Of a stretch of 64,000 nucleotides of DNA, positions 13,082 through 25,867 are shown in pieces. Location of the stretch: positions 9,233,958 through 9,297,957 of the forward strand of contig CM043875.1 in NCBI GenBank assembly GCA_023846275.1, written 5' to 3'. The DNA comes from Vanilla planifolia. Taxonomy: Eukaryota; Streptophyta; Magnoliopsida; Asparagales; Orchidaceae. The translations under genes and the position numbers were made by a program. The first letter of the stretch is position 1. Each line of letters starts with the position of its first letter. The notes below the pieces were generated by a model that searched no databases, had not been told where the DNA came from, and saw nothing but the letters and a program-made list of their open reading frames with translations.

Positions 13082-16000
13082 TTCTCTATTTTTATTTAGA
13101 TTTGATCCTCAAAATTTAGAAAACATTTTTGGCCTTCTGTGATTTATTTTAGAACCAAACTTTCAAGTGGCTTCACACCCTTCCTGATCCCTCTAGAGGA
13201 CCTTAATAATTAGTAATTTTTTATATCTTAATTACTTAGTTCCAAACTACATATTATGCATTGATTATTCTTGGTATGATGCATTTAGTTGTAACTAAAG
13301 GTCCTTAAGCTCCCTCTACATAATGTGAGATGGGTCTAAAATATATTTATTTAAATAAGACACATGGAGAAGAGCATGTATTTCTATTAGACTCTTTAGT
13401 AATTATATTCTTTAAGCCATTGACATAATTTTCTCCACAATAGGATATGGTCCAATGTATATGAGCTATAATTTAGAAACTTTTCCAATTCTAAATAATT
13501 CTCACATATGACTAACTTTAAAAAATAATTAATCACCAACTCTTAAAATTGATAGGCATGTGCTTATTATTAAAATATTTCTTTTGATAATCTTGAACTA
13601 CCTATAACCTTTTACATAACCTACACATCTGCTCTATAGTATCCTCAATAATTTGAGGTCCAAATGTCTACTAATGTCACCATCAAACCAACATAAAGGA
13701 AATTTATAATTTTTATAATGAGCCCCACATTGTATAATGCCAATAGTTGATTGATAGCTATTGTTATGCATAAAATCTATATATGATAGTTATTTAAACC
13801 AATCTATGAAATAAGCTTGTTACTTAACTTGAAGATGATAGGTTATACTAAATTTCAAAATCATACTTAAGGAATGATGTATGTGGCTCCAAAATTAGGA
13901 AATAAACTTTGCATCTTTATCATAAATAATTACCATGTGTACTCTATGTAGTCATACTATCTATTGAACATACAACTAGGCCAATTTACTTACTAAATTA
14001 GTCTTTCTCATTATAAGAAATGAGATGATTTTGTCAATCAGTCTACTAACAATCAAATCATATCCTAATCATATTTAGTCTTCAGTACATCAGAAACAAA
14101 ATATATAGTAACTTGTCATTTCCATTATGATATGGCCAAATTCTGGAACAACCCACCAAACCTTAGATATTCTACTTTAATGTTTTGACAAATTAAATAT
14201 TTTTAACATATTGAGCCACATCTTTCTTTAATTGTATCCACTATAATTGGGTTCAAAGGTTTCTATACAGTTTAGTCTCACTTGAGTCTATTATTGGCTT
14301 ACTATCAAGAGTTTCTTTTAAGATATTATTCTTGGACTCTTAATGTTAAGGAACACAACATCAATCATGATAGATCAATATACCATCTCTCATGGAAATA
14401 ATTGAAGCCCCAATAGTCTGTGCTTGGTCAATCTCAGTCAAAAGTTCTAGATCTTACTACTATGATCTCAATTCATCCTCTATCAACATAGATGGTAAGT
14501 GCATTGAATCATGCTACTAAATATTACACTACCAATTATTCTTCAATTCAAATAAATACAAACTCAATCATTTTCCCTAATTTTTAAGCAATCATGAATC
14601 TAAGGATCAAACCTCTACTAAATAAATTAATTACTAACTTGGCTTTGCTTATGCGATATTTTACATCCACATCATTATCTTTGATAATTTCTAACGTGTT
14701 GTTGTCATAACTTTTGTTCTATTTAAGTGAGAACATATGTAAGACTTCTTAGATAAGTATAGAGCTCAATTAAAACTCCAAATAAATAATGGTGCTAAAG
14801 TTTTAGGGTAAATAGCATAATTGCCAATGCCAAGTCATGAGTCAGATAGCTCCATTCATGATCATGCAATTATTTAATTCATAAGCCACAACTAGTCCTT
14901 CTTACATAAGTACAACCCCCCAATACAACAAGTGATACATATGTGTATTCCTAATCAAGCTTATCTAGCATCGACAAAGTCAAAACTAGATTTGAACTCA
15001 ACATATTCATCAGTTAGTGACACACTACTCACACTAGTTTGACCACAAGAAAGTTACCCCTTTCTTTGTTAGATGAATAACTGGTTTTGAAATCTTTTAG
15101 AAATTGAACACAAACTTGTAGTAATATCTGAAAAGTCCTAAAAAACTATGGATTTCTATTATCATAGTCAATCTCTTCTCTCATATTTTATTGGCATCAA
15201 CCAAACTCTATCAACATTAATAATATGTCCAAGAAAAGCCATAGAGTATATTCGAAAGGACCACTTCAAAAAATTTTCATAGAGTTTGCTTAGTTCTAAG
15301 TGACTCAAATACAATATGGAGATGATTTGCATAAAGTTCTTTGTTTTTGGAATACAATATCATCTATAAACACTATCACAAAATGATCAACATATGGTTA
15401 GAATATGCGATTCATAAGATTCATAAATATTATTAGAGTATTAGATAACCCAAATGATAAGATAATAAACTCAAAATATCCATAATAAATCTTAAAAGCT
15501 ATTTTTGGGAATATCTTTTTCCTAAATTCATATGTGATGATATCTCAATTGAAGATCAATTTTAGAGAGGGTTGATTCTCCTTGTAGTTGATCAAGTAAA
15601 TCATCAATACAAGGTAGTGGATGCTAGTTCTTTAGTATTACTTTATCTAATTCTTAGTAATCCATACATACACATACTCTTGTTCTTCTTTTTTACATAA
15701 AGAATAGAGGCTTTCCAAGGTGAAATATTGGGTCCAATCAATCTTTTACCCAATAAACCTTATAACTCAACTAGAGCCAAATAATAAGGTTATAATAGGT
15801 ACAACTCTTGGCTCCAAGTCTATAAAGAACTTGATCTTATTCTTTAGAGGTAATTTTGATAACTTATCAGGGAAAACATCAGCATAATCTCACAAAATCA
15901 AGGCATCCTATAGTGATAGAATCTCCAACTATGTATTAGATATAAAGGCTAAATAGGCCATACTACCCCCCCCCCAAACCAACCCTATAGCTTAAAGTGT

Positions 16001-17400
16001 TAATATCATAAGTATTTTTCTATTGTCTCCAAAATAAACCAAGTCAATTAAGTTGGGCCCTTTGATTCAGGCCTTCTTTTCCTAGTAATCAATCATTAAT
16101 ACATAATGGGTTATCTAATCCACATCTAATATAATGTCAAACTCAAGTATAGTCATGCAAATGCCTTAATTATTAAATTTATGATTGAGCATGATAATAT
16201 CACCATGAACTACATGTCTGGTGAGAATCGCCTCTCCATATGGAATTCTCACCATCAATAGTGATTATAATTGACCTTTATTATCTTCAATGTTCTCTTA
16301 AGTAGAGTCAATAATAAAATAATGTGATGAACTGGTGTAACAAAGAACAACATATCTAATGTCACAAAATGAAAGCATATAAATGTTGATATTAGGTGCC
16401 TCCACTATTTTCTAATGGGTAAGAGCATATCTATGACTATCCCAGTTAAGTAACTTTTGTCTTCTTAATACCTTGAATATTTCATGACCCCTTAGGGTAA
16501 TTTGTCTTTTTATGTCTAGGTTTTAGGAAAGTGTAATAGACATTTTTTTAAAATTTGTAGACATCATGATTCCTCCTATTGCAACATTCATATCTTTGAG
16601 GTTTCTCTCTATACTAGTCTCTCTACCACATGCTAATAAGTTGGGTTGGAATGAGAGAAGACTATTCAATGGATTTAGTTCTCTCTTGTTACCTAAAAAT
16701 CTACCCTTTTTCTTTTTTTGAGAAACATCAAAACCTTCATTTTCTTCCCACCTTCAAGGTGTGAATCAATCTGATGCTTCACCTACTCAATAGATTGGAC
16801 AACCACTACATTAATCGTAACATCTAGGCAGCAACAATGTCTTTAAAGAGAAGGCCTAAGTCTCTCCATTAAAAGCTCACATCAGTACCCCTCGTATGTG
16901 ATCAATTCTGAGGCATATTAAGTTAGATATATAAATCAAGATACATAAACTTTGATTGAAATTTGACCCTTTCTAAGATGGGTCAGCTCCCCTCTGATCT
17001 AATCCTTAACAAAATTTGGTACAAAGTAATCTCTAAAAGTAGCCATAAATTCAACCCAAGATATGTCACCATTATGGGAATTCTTGGACAAAGTTTGACA
17101 GTGGCACAACCACAAAGTTGCTACCTTGCCATCTAAAACCAAATTTGCATCTATGACTCAATGTTTAGCTAAACATCCCATTGCATTAAAAAGCACATGT
17201 ATATGGGCCAACCAATCGTGTACAACTACAGGGTTGGTGGTATCCACAAAAACTCTTAGTCTCAGTCACATAAAACATTCCAACTAGTTTTACACTCATG
17301 CTATGCTTGTGGTGTTCTAACTATAGTAGATCGGTCAACCATTGATTCTCCTTGGATAGACACACTATCCATTGAACTTCTCAAAGCAACACTACAAGTC
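13082..17400 (-). pseudogene. gag-pol fossil of the Tekay/Del-type element
   Basis: Reading leftward on the minus strand: a gag-like region at about 16800-17320 (single-frame pieces include VVVHDWLAHIHVLFNAMG and GDISWVEFMATFRDYFV); protease region near 16000-16400; RT at about 15300-15700 with DDLLDQL and FIDDI-type pieces; RNase H at about 14600-15080, ending in a segment that matches the family signature YHPGKANVVADALSR; integrase at about 13650-14260 with a DRLTK-like and an HxPQTDGQ-like region; then a C-terminal tail (about 13085-13500) of the kind 'IGP...RIHNVFHVS...VLRNK'. Family matches are from memory of the domain motifs. The coding region is broken many times. Confidence 0.85.
15966..15975. 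repeat. C10 homopolymer
   Basis: This is a run of ten C in a region that is about 70% A+T and otherwise has almost no C runs over five. It lies inside the fossil pol. A similar C12 run occurs at 62796-62807. Confidence 0.9.
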
Positions 17401-17439
17401 CTAAACATCTAGACAAGAAAAATACCATTCTTATCAAAA

Positions 17440-20400
17440 CATACATGTAGTTAACAATATAAAAAGATGTCAATTACTAATATATAAGAATCCAACAATT
17501 TTTTTAGTCCACTAAATTGAAGCATAAATAAAATACCCATAATTCAAAAAACCTCTCAAACCAAATCTAATTTTAGATAACACCATAAATATTTGCCAAA
17601 GTCTAATAAAAAGCATGACGAACAACTACAAGTCTAATATAACATTTTATTACAATCCAACGTCTAACAAAATAACACTTATGACAAATAAATAAAAAAT
17701 CTACTACTAATAATGATGAAATATAAAATGATAGATCTTCCAACTAATGTACTAAGTTTGATAATAATTAGCTTAACTCTTACTTAATAAATAGCTCCTT
17801 GATCCTATAAAAATATAAGGGGGTGAGCTAGAAGGCCCAATATGACATCCTTGAGCTATATTATAAAACTAAAATATAGTAATTGAGAAGCATATGTGTA
17901 ATAATGAGTAAATCATACAAATAAATGACATCAATTTGTAACTACCATAAAGGAATCACCATCTATTAGCTAAGTCAATGCATATCCTATAACACTACTA
18001 GATAATTGCTCAATGTCTCTTTTTTAATCTCATACACTATCATTTCCAAAAACAAATCATAACAAGATTTGGTATTCTTATCACATCATATAATCCATCA
18101 ATCCTCAAGAAAATATCGATCATATGAGCCAACCCCTCAGGGTTGTAAGAGTTCTTTATAACCAAATGTACTTCCCTCCACAAAATAGTGTATAATGTGT
18201 CTCCTTATAAGATTAAAGGTGCTATGTTTCCTTCTTGGGACTATTTATATAACATCTTCTAGCCAATCCAAGTGATTCTTACCATGTAATGTGATACTCC
18301 TACAACAAACTCAACTAACCACATGTAACTACAATTATGTTAGGGGAGTAGAGTAATTAACCTATCTATCCTATGAGTAAATGTTTTGGTCTTCACTTAA
18401 TCATAATAATGTTCTTAACTTATAACATTCTACTAACTCTAATCCATTATTATCTAGTGTTAATTGGATTTCTTTAGTTTGAATCTAACATGTAAGGAAT
18501 TCTAATGATAAATAGTAACTTAATAAATTAAGAGTTTCTCTTAATCCATTATTTTAGATTTTTTGTGCTCTGACTGAGTCAATCTAAGGTTTCATCCCTA
18601 AGATCTACTTCAATTATACAAGGTTACTATCATATGAATATACTAATATTTTTATTAAACCTTAATTCAACTAATTAGAATATTTTAGCTCATTTTTTTC
18701 TTATATTTATTCTTACTTTTATTTCAATTAGGAACTTACCTATCTAGGCTATCTAACATGTTTTTAGAGTCTTGGATTTTACCCTTAGGTTTAATGTATA
18801 TTTGGTTTCCACTACAACTATATTTAGGTTCATACAAGTATCACTAATGACCTTTATGTCTTCAAGTTAATATTGAGTCATAATTCCCATCTCAAGGCCT
18901 CTCCTAAGCTACCACTCATTCCTTAGATCACCATTTAGGGCATCTATGTGGCTTAAGTACATAATTAAGGTCACTTATGCCAACCTAAAACATATCTAAG
19001 TTTGATTATAAGGTCTTCTACATCTTTTCAAAGTCTTATCAGAGAGATTAACTATCCAAAGCTTTATTTATAATATGCATAAAGGTTTACTAATAGTGTT
19101 TCCTTAATCCATCACTAAGACTCTCTAACATTATGGCCCATAACCAAAATCTTTGCTAGGAAATAATATCCTTACATTACTTAACTTTTTTAAGCCACAA
19201 ATTGAGCCCTTCAAACCATTCCAACTTAAACCTAATGGCCATACACACCTTAGAAGCCATCTAGGTTGTCTTAAGGGTTGAAGCTAGGCCTCCCATGATG
19301 AAAGGAAAGCCATGGCTCAATGCTTCCAATCATACCCAATAAATAGGGATACTTGAATATAATAAACCTTGAAGTTTTAACTAAATTTCCAAATTTTAAA
19401 CCATGATTCATCTTTTAGAATAGTGTTTAAATAGTCTATGCAACATTTGGTATACTTCCATGCACTATTTGCTAAAACAAATACATATTCATATCATGTC
19501 ATAAAGTAATATAACATGTACCTTCTTAGTCAAGATTTTCTATTCCTTATGAATTACTACTTGGAAAAACATCAACATACAAGCATGGAATTTAATTTAT
19601 AGAAATTAAATAATATGAAAACAAGGCTAACATATCTTAGTTATGAAATCCATACATATTAAAATTATCTCTTCTATGGTTTAAAAGCAATTAACATAAA
19701 TCATGCCAAACCTTGCATATGGCATACACGTTTAGATCATCAAACAAAGAACTAACATTAGTATACCACATGAACATGTCTAAGTTAGAGGTAGTTTTCA
19801 TTCATACATAAAAATTCCAAGTCCATCTTCCCCTTATTTTAATAATAAGGGCTAAGTGTTCAAGTATATGAACATAAAATTCACTTGCATTCATGGTTTA
19901 GTTAATATCACACAATTCTTGCATGGTTCTTTTGGAACAATTTCATAACAAGGGAATCAAAAACAACCTTTAGATGTTAATAAAAATAATCTTTAGTCAT
20001 GGAATAAGAAGTTCCCTCTTTTTTAAATAGGGTTCATGGAAGAAGATTGATTAGCTTTTATCAACATAATTTTCCAAGAGTTCCACTTATATTTGAACAA
20101 GATAATTCCTTTTAATTCTTACTTAGATTTTAGCTAAATTTATTTTATGTACTCAAGGGTCATACTACCTAAAAACTCATGTAGAGAATATTGCCTTGGT
20201 TAAATATTTCCTTGCTTCAAGACATGAACAGTCTTTCTTCCTCGTGGCTTAGCATGCTTTTTGCCAGGGTATTCTCTTATTTAGCCTCAATTATTTTTGT
20301 TAGCTTTTTAATCCCTTATAAGCACACCTTAAAAGCTTAAATAGCCTCAACCTCACCTCTTTAATCCAAGGGTTTACTTAAGAGAAGATCAATTAAGGTT

Positions 20401-20936
20401 GGTTTAAGTCATGATTCACCAATTTAAGTTACACATCTTCTAATTAGCCCCTTTTTGTTGGCCATATCTAGCTCCTAAAATTTAAGAATCCAAAGAGCAT
20501 ATGGCTAAAAAATAGTTCAACATTTAAGCTTTTTTTTCTCTTATTTTTTGTCTTAAATTACTCTTACATGCATCACATAAACTTTTTTCCCTTTTAATCC
20601 TCATATCTTCATCCATCAACTAACTCTTAAATTTAAGAAATCATGTCCATATCTTTATTATGCATTAATAGTTAGATAAAAATAAGCATAATTATGAAAT
20701 TAATAATATAAATAAAATTACAAGCATTAAACTAATCTTATTAAAGTTCATATGGTACAACTCAAGTCTTGTCATTCAATCATGCTTTCCATTTTTAATA
20801 TTTTAAATTTCAAAAGTAAAAAGTAATTTGCCTATTTTCAAAATTTACACATTCAACTCAAATTTTAAATCATAAGAAAATATATACCTTGTTTAACTAA
20901 ATTGTAATAATCTAGCCAAAGATGTTATGTGTGATA
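17440..20936 (-). repeat. 5' LTR of the 9507-20936 element (family A)
   Basis: This is the partner of the left LTR, with shared blocks in the same order (see 9507-13081). The right end reads gatgttatgtgtgata directly before ATTAG. The boundary with the internal region is blurred; recognisable LTR homology starts near 17440. Confidence 0.85.
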
Positions 20937-20941
20937 ATTAG
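20937..20941. repeat. Right 5-bp target site duplication (ATTAG)
   Basis: This is identical to 9502-9506 and directly follows the LTR end, so the two LTRs belong to one insertion event. Confidence 0.75.
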
Positions 20942-22329
20942 TCTATTTTAAATCAATTTGAGACATTATTTATGTGATAACTCTGCATTTTAATTAACCA
21001 AAATGGATAAAACGGCTAATTTTTAATTCTAATGAGATTAACTATTTATTATAATTTTAAATTTTCATTTATACTATATGATTAAAGGGATCATATGTTA
21101 ATCATCTAGATCATTAGTTTATCTTATCAACCTTATTTGCATACTTAAAAATGATCATATAAGTATGATGATGACAATCATACTATATGAAGCACATCAA
21201 CTTTTTCACATACCTAAGTATCAACCTATATTTCTCTAGTTTGTTGAAATTCATATTATATAATAATGAACTTCATATTATAAGAATCTCTTCAACTTCA
21301 ACATGCCTTAGTGACATTTTTAGTTCCTTGGTTTGAATTGAACCATACTATACAATGATAAATATTGTCTTGAATAAAAACATTATTTCTCTTAAGGTGT
21401 TGAATAAATAACTTGCTTGTATTGCCTAATAAAGAGGGATCAGACTATACCAAGTCCTTGAATACAATAACACACAATCAACACCCTCTTTATTAAACTA
21501 TGATTGTACATGTAAATGTAAGACATACTACTATGCAAATATTGATAGTTTTATTATCTCATAAATATATTAATACTATATAGATGTTGTATTGTATGAT
21601 GGAAGATATTGTACTATATGAACAACTTAATAGAACAACTCAAATGTTGGATCATTAAGTCCAAACCCTTGTTAAATCAATAAATGAGCTAGTTGTACTA
21701 TATGATAATAATATCATATTGTATGATTTGCATATATTCACATATCACTTATTATATTACTTTGATTTTAATTTAATCTTGATTCTATTATAACTTGCAG
21801 TGTTATTAATACATTTTACTTAATATGTAAGTTAAATTTAACAACCAATGCTCACTCTTGATATAAAAATAAACACCATTAGTTATGCATGAGTTTAAAT
21901 ATGAAATATGAAAATGATACATGATCTATGTGCCATAAGATTTTTATTGTAGGTTTTGACATTCTAACTAAGTGGATTAAAGGTATTCCCTAGGTAGAAG
22001 TGACCCTATAAAGTGCTAAGTTCAAGTGGCCCATTCATGTGAAAGTTTAGCTACCCAAGTTCTTGACCAATTCATGCTTGAATATTGCTTTCTAAACTTG
22101 TTAATCACATCTTAAGGGCAAATTGGTACACAAATATATTGTTTTGTTCTCATAAAACAACCTCATAATATTGGGATAATAGTTATAATCTCAATGCATT
22201 TTGTAGAAGTAGGTAAACTATCCTTCATATTAGGCAAAAAGGCTCTACAACCATCTAGTCAAAAGACCGTAAAATTCATTGGCCAAAAATAACTTATAAA
22301 ACCCAGCTAAAAGATTTGACAAGACTTAT
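20942..22329. other. Unassigned region with a palindromic-motif cluster
   Basis: No coding motif is visible. Between about 21070 and 21730 the short motif ATCATA...TATGAT and relatives recur densely, including the exact palindrome-like 15-mer ATCATATTGTATGAT at 21713-21727. This resembles the U3 part of family-B LTRs (see 44440-45060 and 56450-57190), so the stretch is probably a decayed LTR fragment. I cannot fix its orientation or ends. The part at 21950-22330 is unlike anything else I recognise here. Confidence 0.4.
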
Positions 22330-24852
22330 CTAAGCCCTACCTAATTAATCCACAATAAAAAGTAATAATGAAGGAATAAACACAAAAGAATAAATATATA
22401 AGGACGTAGAAAATCTAAGGTAGGGATGTGATGGTGAAACAAATCTATAATCCATCTAAAGTGCCAATGCCAAACAAATTAAAAACCCAAAAAAATCTTA
22501 GTAAAATAAAAACATAGACAAAGGATCTTAAAAAAGAATTGAAAGTATACTACTTGTTACAAGGTGTTATCAATATACACATGATATTTCCATCAACAAA
22601 ACCTTATAATGCCAACACCATATAACATACTACTTACTATCACCAACCTCATCCTTATCAACATGGTCCCCATCTCTTGATGTAGTGGATGCAAGACCTA
22701 TGATGTAAATATTAATGAGACTCTAAAATCCTCAATATATAAATAATATAAGGTAACAAAATATAATAATATTATATAACAAGATAAACCATTGTCTAAA
22801 TTGTAAAATGAAAAACAATAAGTATGAGAAATCAAAGTCATATATAAAAATGTTTTACCCATGCTTGTTAGTATATTTTTAATTTTCCAAAGTTTATATT
22901 TCTTGAGTTCCAAATTTTACTTTGATCATTATTCTTTAGATCTGGAAACTAATAACCATATGACCTCAACCTATAGACATAATAATCCAAAATTCATCTC
23001 ATAAGGGTACTTCCATTAGTTACCTTACATGAAGCACCAATAGCACTATATGTATAAGGCTATCCTCACCCTATGAGGTCATGGAACCAATAAGGGTATC
23101 CTCATGCCATATCATATAATAAAGACAATGTCTTAAGAAAATACTAGTTATTATTTTCCATTTTGTTATTTATAAAAAAATTTGAAAAACATGTCATGTA
23201 TTAATGTAATTATTTATTTCCTTAACCATTACTTATACATCAATATCCCATTTATATAAACATTTTCATGTGATTGCCTCTAGATTATCGTAAAGCAAAC
23301 AAATGTACAATACTTAAATGAAATCCCACATAAATAAAATCCCAAGTAATTATGCCATATAAAAAAATTAGAATGATTGATAAAATAAACACATATTGAA
23401 CTATATAAAAAACATGTATGAATTTATTAATATATTTACATGACAATTGCAAGATTTATCTACTTAAATCTAAGATAAACTTTTCTTTTCTAGTCTTTTA
23501 CTCTTCTAGATTTTTTATAATGTAATGCATATACATTAATTATTATATAATTTTACATAATATAATGATCAATTATTTGCTTATTTTTACTTAGATCAGA
23601 GAATCCTCTTTATTTTCTATTTATTCTAAATACTTCATACAATATGATTTCCCTCATTGTACAATACAATTATCCCTTTTTGTCCATTAAACTATCCAAA
23701 CTAACTTGTTCTTTAACCTTCAACTAATCATTAGTATAGTCAAACACAGTACTATACAATTCATATGGCTTCTTCCATCCCAATGAAACCCTCCTAAGCC
23801 TTAATTATTTATTCAATCATCATAATGTATGATTGGACCCATTGTACACTACGATCCACTCTTCTGCTATGCTCTTGTTGACTTGCATTACCATCTATAG
23901 TACACTAAGTTTTGTACAAAATGATTAGTTTATGAATAATATATGATGCCTCAATAAAATATCCAATTCTTTTGATCTTAAACCAACTTAAACTAATCAT
24001 ATAATATGATAGCAACCATTATATTATGCAATATTATTAAGATGTAATAGAATTCTCTTAAACCTATTAGATTCACTGCTAATTCAATACCAAATCAATT
24101 TTAAACTCAACCAAAACATTCTCACCAAAGTTTTAACTTATACAAAAGATAAAAATTCCAAATGTTTTTCAAAATAACTAATTAGATTAATTAAAAATTC
24201 AATTAACTCCTTATCTTTATGAGTTAGCTACTCTTCCTCTTAATCTTAGTGAATACACTCCTCCAAGATGTTCTACACTCCTTTTAATTCCAAACTCATC
24301 CTCTAAGTTGCATTAACAAGTTTTCAACTTGATTTCTAGACCTCCTCTCTTTTTTATCTTTTCTTCCTTATTTTTCGTCCTAGTTAAGCTTTTACTCTCT
24401 TCTTCTTCTCTCCTATTCCTCTTAGTTGACCCTCTCTCCAACTTTCCTCATTGCTACATCAACTTGCCATAAATATTATTTTAAGTTTATCTAACTAAGG
24501 TGGTAGGCCATAATTCGCAAACTTAGCATTTTACCCTTAAAAAATTAAAGAAATGACCTTCATTTTATTTTTTTTTTTAAAAATGTATTACTAGTTATTT
24601 AGAGCTACAAAAATTAGAAGTTTAGTACCATTATATTCCTCCTTTCAAATGGTAGCATCAAATTAATTTTTTTTGCTTCATTTGAAATCATAGCACATAT
24701 CTTAAAATCAAATCAATTTATTAATATTTTAATTAATAAACATAGTATTCTCATAAAATCAACTTTATTTCCTTGAAATAAATCTGCTTACAACTTTGCC
24801 AAAAAAATTTCAAGACTTATAAATATTACATAGAAAAATTATGAGATGTTAC
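22330..24852 (-). repeat. Probable 3' LTR, family B, of the second minus-strand gypsy element
   Basis: The right end reads atgagatgttaca at 24852, so on the minus strand the LTR starts TGTAACATCTCATAA, directly after an integrase C-terminal fossil. Near the left end, 'tacctaattaatccacaataaaaagtaataatg' (about 22340) and 'ccatctaaagtgccaatgcc' (about 22456) match the sequence next to the primer-binding sites at 39974-42246, as expected for the opposite LTR edge. A TATA-like box lies at 23251-23260 on the minus strand, with a palindromic-motif cluster upstream of it at about 23630-24040. The length is about 2.5 kb; the left boundary is approximate. Confidence 0.6.
23251..23260 (-). promoter_or_regulatory. 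TATA-like box in family-B LTR
   Basis: The minus strand reads TTTATATAAATGGG. It lies inside the LTR, with the motif cluster 370 bases and more upstream, the same arrangement as at 48921. Confidence 0.4.
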
Positions 24853-25867
24853 AATCATCCCTTCCCACAAAACATTAAATTCAAAATTTAGACAAGTTCT
24901 AGGTACTTGTTAATTATATTTGCTACTACTTAATAAGTACCTTCCTTTTTTAATTGTCATTATTCTAAGACTTTAACCATTGGAATAACTTTATTTCTCA
25001 ACACCTTTTAACTTTCATCAAGAATCTAAACTAATAGTTTTAGATAAGTCAATTCTGATTAAATTTTAATATCTTAAGTGTCATAATTAACTATATCTAT
25101 ACAGTTTAATATATATATTCTTAATGATAAAACATGAAATGCATTGTGAATTCCTAATAGTAGTAATGGTAAAGCTACCATGCAAGCCACTTGTCTAATT
25201 CTTTCTAAAATTTGATATGGCTCACCAAACTAAGGTTTCAATTTTCTTGGCCTTCCAAATCTTATAACACCTTTTGTTGGAGTTACTCTAAGGAATACAT
25301 ATTCACAATCTCAAAATTCTACAAGTTTGTGTTTTTCATTAAATAACATATAAATCCATCTTGATTTATTTTTAATCTATCTTGAATAACTCCCATCTTT
25401 CCTATTATTTTTTCCAAATTCAATATCCTATATAACTCTTTCCTTTCCTTCATTCAAACAAAAGAGTGATTGACATATTCTTCTATATAAAATTTCATAG
25501 GGTGTCATTCCAAAACTAGTTGATAATTTTTGTTATATGAAAACTCAATTATTAGCAGATGGCTATCCCAACCATCTCCAATATATAAAATACAAAACCT
25601 TCAAAGTCTCAGTGGTTCATCCATTTTTTCCAAATGTTTTATGAATGAAAGGAAGTTCTTAACTTTATATATATACCAAATGCTTGATCTACACTACTCC
25701 AAAGTTGAGAAGAAAACTTAAGACCCTTATTCATCATAATCATGTTTGGTACTCCAAGAAATTTAAAAGTCAAACTTACGTAGGTTTAAGCCATCATTTT
25801 TTCATTATGTTGTTTTAATATATAGAATCACTCATATATAATCATGGCATGTTGATGAATTAGGAAA
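24853..25867 (-). pseudogene. Integrase C-terminus and core, left arm of the split gypsy pol fossil
   Basis: On the minus strand the order is integrase core (about 25560-25867, with the first copy of the segment that is repeated at 33640-37280) and then the C-terminal domain (24860-25330). The C-terminal part shows family-typical pieces such as TPTKGVIRFG, GIHNAFHV and VLRNKVIPMVKVL, followed by the pol end next to the LTR. The same C-terminal block occurs at 50930-51180. It is broken, with the copia element at 25868 dividing it from the rest. Confidence 0.8.

Larger units (their letters stand above)
9507..20936 (-). mobile_element. Near full-length Ty3/gypsy element, Tekay/Del-type chromovirus, minus strand
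   Basis: The element spans 11.4 kb with LTRs at both ends (9507-13081 and about 17440-20936) and ATTAG on both sides. Between the LTRs, reading leftward, are gag, protease, RT, RNase H, integrase and a chromodomain-type tail, which is the Ty3/gypsy order. The RT and RNase H motifs and the C-terminal tail resemble the Tekay/Del group of plant chromoviruses, which is known for long LTRs. It is a fossil, broken many times throughout. The LTR blocks I compared by eye differ at about one site in five. With commonly used angiosperm substitution rates this is several million to about ten million years, and much more with slow gymnosperm rates. Confidence 0.9.

Noticed and set aside
21000-24100. MITE or other small DNA transposon as the source of the palindromic motifs
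   Set aside because: The motifs are short, interspersed at irregular spacing and tied to the LTR layout. I saw no terminal inverted repeats with TA-type duplications.
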